From contig WBMV01008228.1 of NCBI GenBank assembly GCA_013396655.1, positions 117,673 to 181,672 of the forward strand: 64,000 bases of DNA, read 5' to 3'. The stretch is from Campylorhamphus procurvoides. Lineage: Eukaryota > Chordata > Aves > Passeriformes > Dendrocolaptidae. The position numbers were made by a program, and so were the translations under genes. Under the pieces are notes generated by a model that saw only the letters and a list, made by a program, of their open reading frames with translations, was not told the origin of the DNA and did not search any database. Below, in pieces: positions 38,303 to 48,780 of this stretch (positions are counted from its first letter, which is position 1; every line of letters starts with the position of its first letter).

Positions 38303-40565
38303 TTTTCCCTTAAAAGGTACAAGAGTATTGTCAAAAAAAACAGCCAACAGGTTATAAACATATATTATACCTTATAGAAAGGAGCCCAAGTGGAGAGAGC
38401 CAGGGAGGGATCTTTACACACTGTACAGAACATTTGTGTACCCATAAATACAGGAGCAGAGCCTTCAGTTCCAGGTATGAGACTCTCCTGTGAAGCCCAG
38501 GGTGATGCATCTTCCAGGGAGAACTCTGTGCTGAGGACACCTGGGGAGGCAGGAGGAGGCAGAGCCGCTACCTGTCCGCAGAGCATCCCAAGAGAAGGGA
38601 TGAGGACAGGGGAGAGGGAAGGGAAGGCGGCAGGGGCTCTGCAGGGAAGGTGGGGACCAGCTGGGCCAGCTCCAGGATGACCACACGCCTTGGGACAGAG
38701 ACATGAGAACTCTCCTCTCCAAGGGCCCAGCTCCCCGGGGTGGGTTTGGTCTTGCTCATGTTGAAGCCCTTTGGGGTGCAGCAGGAGAGAGACGCACTGA
38801 GAAACCTCGCCCCGCTTCCCTTCTACCCCCTGGACATGTATGATCTCTTCCCATCCATCCAACAGCCTGCAGGCCCCTCCAAGGGGACCAGGAACCCTGG
38901 ATTACACCCTCAGGGGATTCTTCTGCAATGCCATCCCAAGCAGGAAAGATCCCATCTGCACAAGTTCCCAATCTGACTCTGGGGGAGAGTTTGCAAGAGA
39001 TCCCAATGCTCACGGAGAAATACCCTGAAGGAGACTGAGCCCCAAGAGGTCCCAGCTCAGGTTTGGCCCCCCTGGACCAGGTGCCTCCAGCTGCTGTGAG
39101 CATCCCCCAAGCCCGGGCTCTGTGGGCTCCTTAGAGGAGACAAGGCTGAACTGGGTCTTGATAAAGACCGAGCCCTTATCACATGCTAATCACAAACATT
39201 AGACATTCCAGTACCTGAAGATCTCCCAGCCTTCTCCAGCCTCAAGACACCCAGAGACAGAGTGAACTAACAAAAAGGGTGCTGGGAATGGCAAGTCTGG
39301 GGCACAGTGGGCCCTGCAGCAGCTCCCCTCACCCCTGGCCCACCCCTCTCTATCACACCGAAGAGCTGTTCATAATCTGTTATTCCAAGCTTTGGCATCT
39401 TTTGGTCAATGACATTTGCTCTCCAGTCTTTGGGTTCACACCTTGGGATGGGGAAGAGCAAACTCCGAGGGGTTTTATGGGAACCCAAGAGTCACAGAGA
39501 GCCTCCTGTTCTCTGAGGTACTGGCTGGCACTGGTGTTTCTCAGAGATGGATAGACAAGAAGCCCAAGGACCAGTTCTGCCCCTCCACCAGGAGGGTTGG
39601 GGAGCTGGGATGGGAGGGAGACTCCAGCCTGCTTCCCTTGACCCTTCCTCACCAGTGCTGGGACTAATCTGCCAGTGGGGAAGAAAGGGAGTGGGACCAA
39701 GGGAAGCCAAGAACAAACACCAGCAGAATCTCCTGCATGGATGGAGCTTGGGAGGTTTGGGTGGGAAGAGGGGGCTCTGGATGGGGACAAGGGCAGGAGG
39801 AGCTCAGGTCCTGCTCAGCAGCTCCTGCCTCCTGCTGCTTTGGCACCTGACTCTCTTTCCCTGTCTAAATCTGGCCACAGCCCTGCACGTTCCCTGGTAA
39901 AGGAACCCACAACCCAGAAGAGACATAGAGCACACAAATGTTCCCTCACAAAGCGGATCCATCCCTGTGGGAGAGCAGAGGGCTCAACATGCGACACTCC
40001 CAAAAGAAAACCAAAAAAGACACGTCAGGACAGAGAGAAACCCCAACTGCCAGGACAAGCAGCTGCAAACAAACACCCAGAGCAGATGCGATCTGACTCA
40101 CTGAGGGTGGGGCAGGAAAGGGGCTCACTACCCCAAGCAGAACCAGAGTCCTCTCTGCAGGCAAACCAAATTGTCTGGCAGCTGGAGATGGGGAGGGAGC
40201 AGGATGGCTCTGGTCGGAAGACATTAGGAAAAGCTCAGGGAAAGAATATGAGGCTGCCCACAGCCTTCCCCCCAGCAGATGAGCTCAGTGAACCAGAGCT
40301 GGCCTCCTTGGGGAGCTTTTGGCACATCCCAGCTTCTCCTGTCTGCTGACAGCAAGGAAGGGGAGCATGCTGAGGATTCCAGATGGAGTGGGAAGCAGTA
40401 ACCCAAGGTGAAGCCACCTGTTCCTTCGAGCACGACAGAGACCAACAGCTCTGAACACCTGAGGCCCATGCAAGTCCTGGATGTGGCTTTGCGTCTGCCC
40501 TCAGTCAAACCACAGCCAGTCTGACAGCCCTCAGTGCCCATCTGGAGCTCTCCTCCTCCCCAGTT

Positions 40566-40712
40566 CATAGAATCATGGAAACCATTCCAACTATTTTGTT
40601 TGGAAAAGCCCTCTAAGGCCACTGAGTCCAACCATTCCTCAGTACCACCAAGCCCACCACTAAACAATGTCCCCAAAGTTCCACATCTACATGGCTTTTA
40701 AATCCTCCCAGC
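40566..40712 (-). mobile_element. CR1 LINE fragment within the inferred SPRY3 3' UTR
   Basis: Reversed tail CATAGAATCATGGAAACC through GAGTCCAACCATTCC and CATGGCTTTTAAATCC. It lies in the same orientation as SPRY3, so it would appear sense in the UTR. Confidence 0.9.
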
Positions 40713-43700
40713 ATTTAACAAGATATATCTCACAGGTTTGTCATTTCTCGGACATGAGACATTCCAGAGCCCTGGCCATGCTCCTCATCCTCACCCAGGC
40801 TGTGGCACCATTCCCTGGTAGGAACGGGGCTTCTGCAGTGACCCAGAAAAAGCCCATTAGGTGGAAGGCTCCTGGCAGGCATCCTGGCCTCCCACCAATT
40901 CCTGAAGGTAAATGTGCTGCCAGAGTCGTGCCAAGCAAAGCTGGCTCCGGGGAGCTGATCCATGGACAGCCATCTCCTCATCCTCCAGCTCCAGCACCTG
41001 GGGGAGGTCACCCCGCGCTCGCATGACTTGGGAGGCCGTGAAAATGATGAAGCTTCACATGTTGAGTCATTCCACCATCAGGAGAGGAAGCAATGAATTG
41101 CAAAGATACAGAGGTGGTAACTAAATTTACGAGTGGGATCCGTTTGAAAAGGAGGAGCAAAAAAAATCAAAGTAGAACAAGTTGGAAAATTCTGTTCATT
41201 AGTTTTCTTTAAAAAGTTTCAATGAACTGTTTCACATTCTCATTCAAGGGAGACAGTTCCTCCAACCTGCAGGGAAAAAGGGACACGCTTTTCCCAAAAA
41301 ATATTTTTTGTTTTTCAGGAAGAAGAAGTTTAATCAGCGCCAACAGAAGAATGAGCTGAGCCTTCCAAAGGAAGGTGCCTCTTGGTGGAAGCCTCTCGCC
41401 CCAGCATGGCTTGGAAGTCGGTAGCCAAGCAATGATTGGCATATGGATAAATACATTTGCAATACCTTTAATATCTGCTGCCATAGAGACGTGGCTAAAT
41501 CTTAGAGGGGTTCACACACCCACAGGGCATCCTCCCGGAAGGTCACAGCTTTAAAATCCAAATGATTCCAGACTCCAGGGTTAGCCTCAGAAGATGTAAA
41601 GCCCTCACCCTTCCAAATGACAGGAGATCCTCCTGTGGCCCAGAGCATCGTCCTGAGATCCCCACAGCTTATGGAAGCAGGCTGTCCATCTTTGGCCAGA
41701 TCTTTCCAAATCACCCCTCAGGTTCTGGGTGAAACCAGGGTAAGGATTTTGATCATGTCCATAACATTCTCCAGGCTGAAACTTCCCACCATGGACGGAA
41801 TTCATCCTCCCTTCAACAGGGAACCTCAAGTTCAATGTTTGGGTGCCATTTAAGTCAAGGGAGCCAGGCACTGCCACAACAGAATTTCATGAATAATGCT
41901 TCCAAATGGCATGAATCACTACCTGGATCCACTTTTCTCTGCAACAGGGAGCTTGGATCCTCCATGATTTTTAGGTAGCAAGTAGATGGAAAGAGGAATC
42001 CCATCGTGAGGAGCACACCTCTGCCTCCACAACCAGCACTGGATCCCATCAACTTCCTGTAGAGCAGACGCCCCTGGACAATCCACACACCTCCCTCTCC
42101 CCCTCTCCCAAGGATCTAGGAACTAAAGGTCTAGGATTAGCAATAAATAGACCAGGAAATCATCTTTTCCAGCATGTGCAAGTGCACCAGGAAGCCAAAC
42201 CTTGTACCTGGCACCATTCACAGCAGTATCATGAATATTATTAGTAAGAGACCTACCCATCCTAACATTATATTTATATATACAAAAATAGATCCACAGA
42301 ACTCTACGGAAAGAGGTGACTGGGAGGAGGTGGTGGACGAGCCCTGGATGGAGGGTCTTGGGGAAGCCAAGGGGTGTGTTGCATATACTTTTCCAGGTGA
42401 GCCATTCACTTCTCTCTGCACTCACACGCCTCAGGGGAGGGACAGGCAGGCAGAGCCGAGCTCCAGGACACCATCCCACCTCCAAACTTCCCTGAACGAT
42501 GCCAGCAGGGTCACAACCATGCAGAGATGGGGCTGAGCCCAGGACCAGGAGGAGCCCTCCGACCACAGCAACCAGTTGGGATTATTATCATCACAGCAAG
42601 GAAACAGGAAGCCCTGACCTGGATTCAGGTGTCCGTCTGCTCTGCAGATGGCCCAGCCCCAGGGCTTGGTCCAGACCCATTCCCAGTTGTCTGTGCAGAG
42701 CCTTCAGCAGGGCAAGGACTCAAAGGTAACATCTGCAGGAAGGGAAGGTCGGGGTCCCCAATTTCCACACCCACTCCTGCTCTCCATGTCCTCCAGCCTG
42801 AAGCAGGGCAGCAGAAGCGCCTGTTGGGGAGTCCCCAGAGCGGTGGTTGCCGACAGTTGGCTTTGCCATGGTTTTTTTTTTAAAGTGAATACAGTGCTGG
42901 TGGAAGGTACCAGATCGGGATTCAAGCACGGAGACAGTGCCTGTGGCATCTGCTCAGTGGTGGGATGGAGCCAGGCAGCAGCTCCCACCCCAGGCAGCCC
43001 TCCAAGGCCTGGGGAAATGAATGGCAAATTCCAACCAGTTCCTTGTTCTCAGCCAAATCCCAGAGGGGACCTTTCACTCGCTGCAGTCGGGCAGGAGCGA
43101 GTGGGCTGGGCTGCCTCCGATAGCTCCTTCCCCTGCCAGAAGGTTTCTAAAGCTTCCCACACCTTCCCTTCCTCTTTGAGACAGAAAAACACGGTGCCAC
43201 CTCATTTTGGAGCTCGCTCACTTCTCCCAGCAGCTCCCAAGCCTGGAAGGAAGGCGCTGCCACCAGTGAGATGCCACAGCATCCCAGCCCCTGGAGGAGA
43301 GGGGCCAATGGCCACTTGAGAGGAGAAAGGACACCCACAGAAAGTGCTGGAGGGGGAGAAAGAGTGAGAGGAGGTGGTCTGGCTCCTGGGGGGCTCTTGC
43401 ACCTCGATCTGCCTCTTCCCCCCATGGAGGAGGACCACACTGTGGGGCAGCTCTTAAACCTGCTGAGAACAGAGTCCTGAGGACCTTCCCATGGGGGCAG
43501 AGTCCCAAAGACCCTCTGGGCCACCTTTCCCTGTGGGATACAGTCAGAGAGGGCACTCACAGCTTGCTCTGCCTCTCCTGTCCTTCTCCTGCATGTGCAA
43601 AACCACCACTACCCTCCAGCTTGGTGCCACCTCCCCCGGCCACCCAGCCAGGGTGTCCCGAAGCCTGGGGGACCCCCAGCTCACCCCTCTCATTCCCAGA

Positions 43701-43745
43701 AGGTGATGGTGGGTAAGGGGGAGCACTGCAGAGTGGAGGGAGCCG

Positions 43746-43810
43746 AGGGAAGAGAGGGATGAAAGAGGGAGGAGGAGGAGGAGGATGGAGAGGAGGGGGA
43801 GGAAGAGGAA
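43746..43810 (-). repeat. GA/CU-rich tract at the start of the SPRY3 3' UTR
   Basis: The + strand is almost pure purine (GGAGGAGGAGGAGGAT and similar), so the SPRY3 mRNA would carry a roughly 65-nt CU-rich tract starting 28 nt after the stop codon. Such tracts can bind PTB or PCBP proteins. It may also be simple low-complexity DNA. Confidence 0.7.
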
Positions 43811-43838
43811 CAAAGCCTGCTTCTCCTCCCCGGGAGGG

Positions 43839-44714
43839 TCATACCGGCTTGTCCAGCGTTTTGGGGAACGGCGTGCCGCTGGACGAGGAGATCTTTCTGC
43901 AGACCGTGTTGGTGTGGCTCTGGCAGCGGCAGCCGGGGCGTTTGAGGCCGTCATAACCCCGCTGGCAAAGTTTGAGGCACCCCAGGGTGGGAAAGTAGCA
44001 GCAGAGGCAGGGCATGAGGAGGGAGAGGAAGCTCATGGCAGCCCAGCGGGCGCAGCAGGACCCCGGCCCGCAGGAGCAGGGGTCGTCGGCGCAGGTGTCC
44101 TCGTCGTCGGTGGAGCAGTGGTAGAAGAGCCCCTTGACGCAGCAGAGGCAGGTCCCGTAGTCGAGGAGGCTCTCGGGGGAGCAGAGGCAGCGCTGGTTGC
44201 AGAGCCAGCACGAAGGCAGGCTGCGGGCGGCCGTGCACCGAGCGCACTTGCAGCGCCCGCACTCCTCGCAGATGAAGAGGTGGCCGCCGTGCAGGGTGGG
44301 CTTCTCCGAGCCCCCCTTCAGCGGCGACTCCTCCGCCTTCAGCTCGCCGGCGCGGGGCTGCGTCCGGATGAGGGAGTGCCCGGAGTGCGAGGGCGTCAGG
44401 CTGCTCAGCAGGCGCTGGTCGGAGGCGGTGGTGCTTTGGGACACCGAGCTGGCCGTGCTGGAGTGGCTCAGGTGCGGCTGCAAAGGCGGCATCTGGTGCT
44501 GTTGGCTGTGGCTGCGGTGCAGGTCCTGGAAGGTGGAAGACACCAGGCGGTCCTGGGACCACTCCTGCTTGTGCGGCGGCTGGGACAGGGAGGGGTTGGA
44601 GCGGGCTTGCTGGAAGCAGCCCGCCGGTCTCTCCACGTAGTTGTTGCTGGCACGGATGGATCGGATTTGGTCAATGGACAGGACCTGCTGGAAGTCATCA
44701 GCGGGTGGGTCCAT
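43839..44714 (-). CDS. SPRY3: Sprouty homolog 3, complete single-exon coding region
   Basis: Sprouty proteins are intracellular feedback inhibitors of receptor tyrosine kinase (FGF, neurotrophin) signalling through Ras-Raf-MAPK and act at the plasma membrane. The 291-aa product has the family layout. An N-terminal Cbl/Grb2-type tyrosine motif, ASNNYVERP, is centred on Tyr26. A serine-rich motif covers residues about 83-102 (SSTASSVSQSTTASDQRLL). A Cys-rich Sprouty domain covers about 149-272 and includes CEECGRCKC, LPSCWLCNQRCLCS and YGTCLCCVKGLFYHC. The N-terminal DDFQQVL, the STDDEDTCAD stretch and the terminal TVCRKISS point to SPRY3 rather than SPRY1, 2 or 4. Met1 at 44714 was chosen because it gives a length close to mammalian SPRY3 (about 288 aa), lies in a strong Kozak context (A at -3, G at +4) and follows a plausible splice acceptor. 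The frame stays open for 15 more codons to an upstream ATG at 44759, which is probably intronic. The stop is TGA at 43841-43839. No frameshift or missing cysteine was seen. Confidence 0.97.
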   Translation of the reverse strand: MDPPADDFQQVLSIDQIRSIRASNNYVERPAGCFQQARSNPSLSQPPHKQEWSQDRLVSSTFQDLHRSHSQQHQMPPLQPHLSHSSTASSVSQSTTASDQRLLSSLTPSHSGHSLIRTQPRAGELKAEESPLKGGSEKPTLHGGHLFICEECGRCKCARCTAARSLPSCWLCNQRCLCSPESLLDYGTCLCCVKGLFYHCSTDDEDTCADDPCSCGPGSCCARWAAMSFLSLLMPCLCCYFPTLGCLKLCQRGYDGLKRPGCRCQSHTNTVCRKISSSSGTPFPKTLDKPV

Positions 44715-44742
44715 CGTCTCGTCGCAGCTGAGTTCAACCACA

Positions 44743-44757
44743 CTGGAAGAGAGCTGC
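44743..44757 (-). other. Candidate 3' splice site before the SPRY3 coding exon
   Basis: On the minus strand the sequence reads AGCTCTCTTCCAG, a polypyrimidine tract plus AG, 28 bases before the chosen ATG. The exon would begin at 44742. Vertebrate sprouty genes usually have a non-coding 5' exon spliced to a single coding exon, which fits. An alternative acceptor (GCCGCAG) lies about 35 bases further upstream. Confidence 0.5.
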
Positions 44758-44871
44758 ATTTCCAGGAGCCAGGAGACCCTGCGGCATCAGGGCACATCTA
44801 AAAATCCTAAAGGATGGGGCAGGAAGAGAGAAAATACTTCTGTTATATTTTAGAACGGATCCATTCATGTA

Positions 44872-44961
44872 CTCCTAGACTGGTTTGGGTTGGAAGAGAT
44901 CTTAAAGCTCATCTTGTTCCAAGCCCCTACCGTGGTCAGTAATACCTTCCACTAGACCAAA
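44872..44961 (-). mobile_element. CR1 LINE fragment just upstream of the SPRY3 coding exon
   Basis: TAGACTGGTTTGGGTTGG and ACCTTCCACTAGACC identify a CR1 copy in SPRY3 orientation, about 130 bases before the inferred acceptor; the extreme tail is missing. Confidence 0.88.
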
Positions 44962-45425
44962 CCAAGACACAAAACACTGGCTGGAGAACTCAGAATGAAA
45001 GGATTTCCAACAATCACACCCAGAGTACTTTTGTTCCTGGGAACACTTAGGCTGGGCGCATCTGAAGGGCAAAGGGACATCGGATCTGCCCCTCGAACCA
45101 GGCAGGCACGGTGTCTCCCCACACTTCTGAGCATCTCATGTCGTTCCAGAGGATTTTCCACCCCTTGCCAGCACCTCCCTCTCCTTCCCCAGGGACACGT
45201 GCTGGCTCTCTCTAGAGGGGGGGGAACGGGAAATGGTGACTTATCGAGAGGCATGACAGTGATGGGAATGTCATCTCCCTCAGAGCAGGGGGCTCTACTT
45301 TGGGGGTTCCCAACACACCCCGAGCAGTCCCTTGCTACCACTCCCTGCACATACCAGGAGCACCGGGATAGGGGACCTGGACAGAGTTAATTATAGGCAG
45401 CAGCCGTGACAAATTAGAATAATGG

Positions 45426-45564
45426 CATCATGGAATCATTAAGTTAGGAAAAGCCCTCTAAGACCATCAGGTATAACCACCAGCCCAGCACCACCACCAT
45501 GTTCACCACTGAACCATGTCCTCAAGTGCCACATCCACCCATTTTTTTAACACTTCCAGGGATG
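45426..45564 (-). mobile_element. CR1 LINE 3' fragment in the inferred SPRY3 intron
   Basis: Reversed tail CATCATGGAATCATTAAG, then CAGCACCACCACCATG and CACTTCCAGGGATG. Confidence 0.88.
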
Positions 45565-46469
45565 AAATTGCAACGAATTGCAACAAATGAGCCCCGCACT
45601 TGGCCAAGGATAGGACTGTCCCACAGACTCCGAGTCCTGGTGGACTGCAGCATCCCATTATCCCATCCACAGCCCAGGAGCCCATTTGCCCCCATCAGGA
45701 ACACCGAGAACGGCAGGTTTCCCTTTAACCCCGGCAGAGACTCAAGGGAACGCAGACCTGGCAGCAGGCAAGCCCCATCCTGCCCCTCACACTGCTGCCA
45801 TGCCCTTTGCTGTTGTTTGCAGGAAATGGCACTTCCCAAGTCGGCAGCACTGGCAGCAGAACATAGTGCCCAGGAGTGCCAGGACCACCGACGGTCATGG
45901 ACTGGGGAATGGCAGGACCACTGAGGGACATGGGAATGGCAGGGAGGACCCCTGTTCCGCAACACCCCTTCTGATCCCATGGCATCAGCTCATCACCAAA
46001 CCCTCGTCTGCCAGACCTCGCCACCGGCATCGGGGTGAAGCCTCCAAGAGGCTGGGAGAGGAGAGAGGCAGGTGGGCACAGGGCTGCCACCCGGACAGCT
46101 CCTGGCCCTTGGGAGGGAGAGACAAACCTCCCACTCCTGCCGCCTGCACGTGGAGCTATCCCGGAGCGCCCAGAGGACGGGCACCACTCGTTTCATGCCA
46201 GAGCTCAGCCACGAGCTCTCCCCCAGCGCTCCCAGCCCTGCTTTCCATATTGAATACACGCTTCCCGTGCACATCCAGCTTCCCCAGGACATTCTCCTCT
46301 GGCAGATCAAACGAGATCCCTCAGTGACACGGATATTGTCGCGGTGCCCGGCCCCGCAGGAAGACGCTGTTCCAGGAGGAAGCTCCCTCGGGCGCTGCCC
46401 ATGGCCAGCAGGACGGGGCGGCCGCGGCAGCCGCCGCTTTCAAGTAGGTGAAGGGGCCACAGGTAGAAT

Positions 46470-46740
46470 CTGCTCATGCAGCAGAGAGAGGCAGAGGGAA
46501 GATTGATTTTCATTAGCTCGGCTGACCTTGAGGAGCAGGGAAAAGCAAAGGCAACTTACTTTGACTGCTCAAGCAAGATCTCGTCTCTCCCATCCCCCTC
46601 CCGGGAAAGAAAAAGTGACTGATATGCTCAGATTTGGGGGTTTCCTGCACACGGAGCCCACCTGCCGCCTGCTCCATATGATTCCTTACACAGACGGTGA
46701 GAAGTCGCTCGCCCGGGATACCCACAAGTGATCTGGACAC
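46470..46740 (-). other. Candidate non-coding 5' exon or regulatory block with strong splice donor
   Basis: On the minus strand the sequence TCAAA|GTAAGT (GT at 46559-46558) matches the vertebrate donor consensus closely, in the right orientation to splice to the SPRY3 acceptor about 1.8 kb downstream. The preceding 180 bases carry no obvious repeat. The first-exon role is inference; the promoter is not identified. Confidence 0.3.
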
Positions 46741-47889
46741 CCGTTTCTTTCACAGCAATACCAAGGTGAATTAGGAGGGCACAGTTGACCCCAGGAAGGC
46801 TTGTGAGCACCCGGCCGGGATGGGAACAGACCAGCGGCAAAGCCCTTGTGAGCTGCTGCCAACGTGCTCCTCACCTGGCAAGGTGTTACTAAAGCACAGG
46901 CTGGTGACCTGAATCCTCCAGGGCCTTCTGAATCCCTATGACCCATCTCAGCCTGCAGATGGGACCACGCAGAGGAGGGCAGGGAGCAGCCTCGGTACAT
47001 TCCCACATCCCTCGTGACCCAGATCCCATCGTGGGGTGAGATCGTTCAGAGAACGATGCTGGTTTCCACCTGGGGAGCAGCTGCTTACACCTGGGTGCCC
47101 ATCCCTGCCCACCTGGACTGTGGCAGTACCTGGGCATTCAGACTTGGCCAGTGAGACCCCTGTGAGGGTCCTGGGTGGGGGCTGAACCTCGAGAAGACCT
47201 AAAGGGAGAGATGGGAGAGATGGGGGATAAAGAGCAACCAAAGGGCTGACCTAGTACAGGTACCCCCAGTCTTCTGCACCCACTGGAGCTCAGGAGACAC
47301 GAGATGACCCACGAGCCAGGCTTAGGTGAGAGGGACGCTGTGAGGAGGAACCGAGCCCCGGGGACGTGGTCAGAGAGAGGAGCTGCCCATCCACCGTGCA
47401 GTGCCGGACACTCAGGGTATGGGGTCAGCATCCAGGGAAAGCATGCTTGGACACAGCATCCCGGGAAAGACTGATACTGGAAGCATCCCCAGCACTGGAC
47501 CGGGGCCCCAGCAGCCCCAGACCTGCAATTCCCATGTCCAGGGTCAGACATGGTCCCAGGCTCACTGGTCGGGGGGAGGCAAATGTCCCTCCAGGAACTC
47601 AGAGGACGTGAACAGAGGATCTGTGGATCCCCCACAAGGACTGAATAACTGGAGATGGGACCCCACTTCTTCCTCTTCCCCTGCTCTACTATAGCCCAGT
47701 GCCCCCTATTTGCTTCCAGCCCTCCCTGCTCCAGCCTGATCCCAGGGCTGCAACCAGTCCATATCCCAGCCCGATAGGGCTGAGCATCCCCAGGGCTCAC
47801 CTGCACCCCTCCCTGCCTACCTGCCCGGCTAGGGGGGGGCTCAGGGCAGTGTCTCCCCAGCCTTCTCCTGCTCCTCACACCCTGCCTGC

Positions 47890-48020
47890 CCGGCGGGCAT
47901 ACCAGCCCCGGAAACAGGGCCAGCTTTATGGCCGCCACCAGCCCCAAACATATAAAGTTCTTGTGATAATGGGCCAGAGGAGGGATCGTAAAAGCAAATG
48001 ATTTACAGGCTGGAGGTGGA
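47890..48020. promoter_or_regulatory. Candidate regulatory block upstream of SPRY3
   Basis: Contains CAGCTTTATGGCCGCC, ACATATAAAG (TATA-like on the + strand) and AGCAAATGATTTAC next to the CpG-rich island. It could be a promoter-proximal element for either strand. Confidence 0.25.
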
Positions 48021-48139
48021 TGCGAGCCGGGGGCGAGCGGCTCAGGGCGCCAGGTGGGAGAAAAGGGACCCCCTTACCCTGTCTGGGTGCTGCGGGACAG
48101 AGCAAGATGATGGGGAGAGGCTGAGCCCCCAGTCCCTAC

Positions 48140-48590
48140 CCGGCTCGCAGCCCACGCGGGACTCGGACCCGGACCTGTCCCACAGCCCCTCAACTCACAC
48201 AGCCCACGCAGGGCTCGGATCTGTCCCGTAGCCACTCCACGCACACAGCTCGCACATCTCCAGGACCTCCGAGCACCGCCGTGCCTGCAGCCCGTTTATG
48301 TGCGGGTCAACCCACGCGCGACTCTCTGACCCACACCCAGCCCCACCACGTACAGCCCACGCGTGTGCAGGACTCCAATCCCCAGCTCACTTCGTTGCAC
48401 ACTCACAGCCCCTGCGCATCCGAGGGACCCCGCGTCCGTTCAACAAACAGCCCACGCGTGTCCCGGACCCCCATCCCCGCTGCTCACGCGTGCTCAGGAC
48501 CCCTCGCCCCACGCGTGTCCCCCCGCCGCGCAGCCCACCCGCGCCGCGTTCCGGCGCCGTCCCGCAGCCCACGCGTGTCCGCGCCGGGCG
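48140..48590. repeat. Degenerate tandem array built on CAGCCCACGCG
   Basis: The phrase CAGCCCACGCG or a close variant recurs with irregular spacing, often followed by a TGTCC or GGACTC-type segment. Five exact CACGCGTG octamers occur at 48358, 48453, 48485, 48510 and 48570. It looks like a decayed GC-rich minisatellite inside a CpG island. Confidence 0.7.
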
Positions 48591-48657
48591 GACTCATGCC
48601 CGGGAGCATCGCGCTCCCCCTCGCTCTGCGCTGCCTTCCCGGAGCTCTTAACGCTTT

Positions 48658-48780
48658 ACCCAAGTGGCGTCATCCCGCTGAAATGGACTCGGCCCATTAG
48701 CGGCCCCGCAGAGCCCCGCAGCGCTCCCCAGGCGCCGCTGCCGCCCAGCCCCGCCGCGGGATGCACACCCGCTATTTAAA
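48658..48780 (-). promoter_or_regulatory. Candidate core promoter and first exon in CpG-rich DNA
   Basis: On the minus strand a TTTAAATA box at 48780-48773 is followed by GC-rich sequence and then a fair splice donor, CTTGG|GTAAAG (GT at 48659-48658). A transcript starting near 48745 and spliced there could be the SPRY3 5' UTR exon. The box is near-palindromic and reads TATTTAAA on the + strand, so divergent or opposite transcription is equally possible. Confidence 0.3.

Larger units (their letters stand above)
38090..43838 (-). other. SPRY3: Probable SPRY3 3' untranslated region
   Basis: This stretch runs from the SPRY3 stop codon to the first convincing cleavage site on the same strand. 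No other gene is recognisable in it. The far end (38100-38380) has typical 3'-UTR-end features on the minus strand: U-rich tracts, at least two UAUUUAUU elements (about 38230-38300), two AATAAA signals and a GU-rich downstream element. Mammalian SPRY3 mRNAs are known for multi-kilobase 3' UTRs, so about 5.7 kb is credible. AT-richer blocks at 41040-41480 and 42170-42320 could be conserved UTR segments. The 3' boundary is inferred; shorter isoforms are possible, for example at an ATTAAA at 41467-41472. Confidence 0.6.

Noticed and set aside
39675..40349. 224-codon + strand frame in the SPRY3 3' UTR interval
   Set aside because: No protein-like pattern and opposite strand to a well-supported gene; treated as accidental.
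43951..44562. 203-codon minus-strand frame overlapping SPRY3
   Set aside because: It is a +1/+2 shadow of the SPRY3 coding sequence, composed of Pro/Arg/Leu/Ala runs.
43785..44801. 338-codon + strand open frame opposite SPRY3
   Set aside because: It is the antisense shadow of the GC-rich, Cys-rich SPRY3 exon; its Ala/Gly/Val/Arg-rich sequence mirrors SPRY3 codons.
47138..47947. 269-codon minus-strand open frame
   Set aside because: No recognisable motif, Pro/Gly/Cys-rich random-looking sequence, and it lies in the GC-rich inferred SPRY3 5' region.
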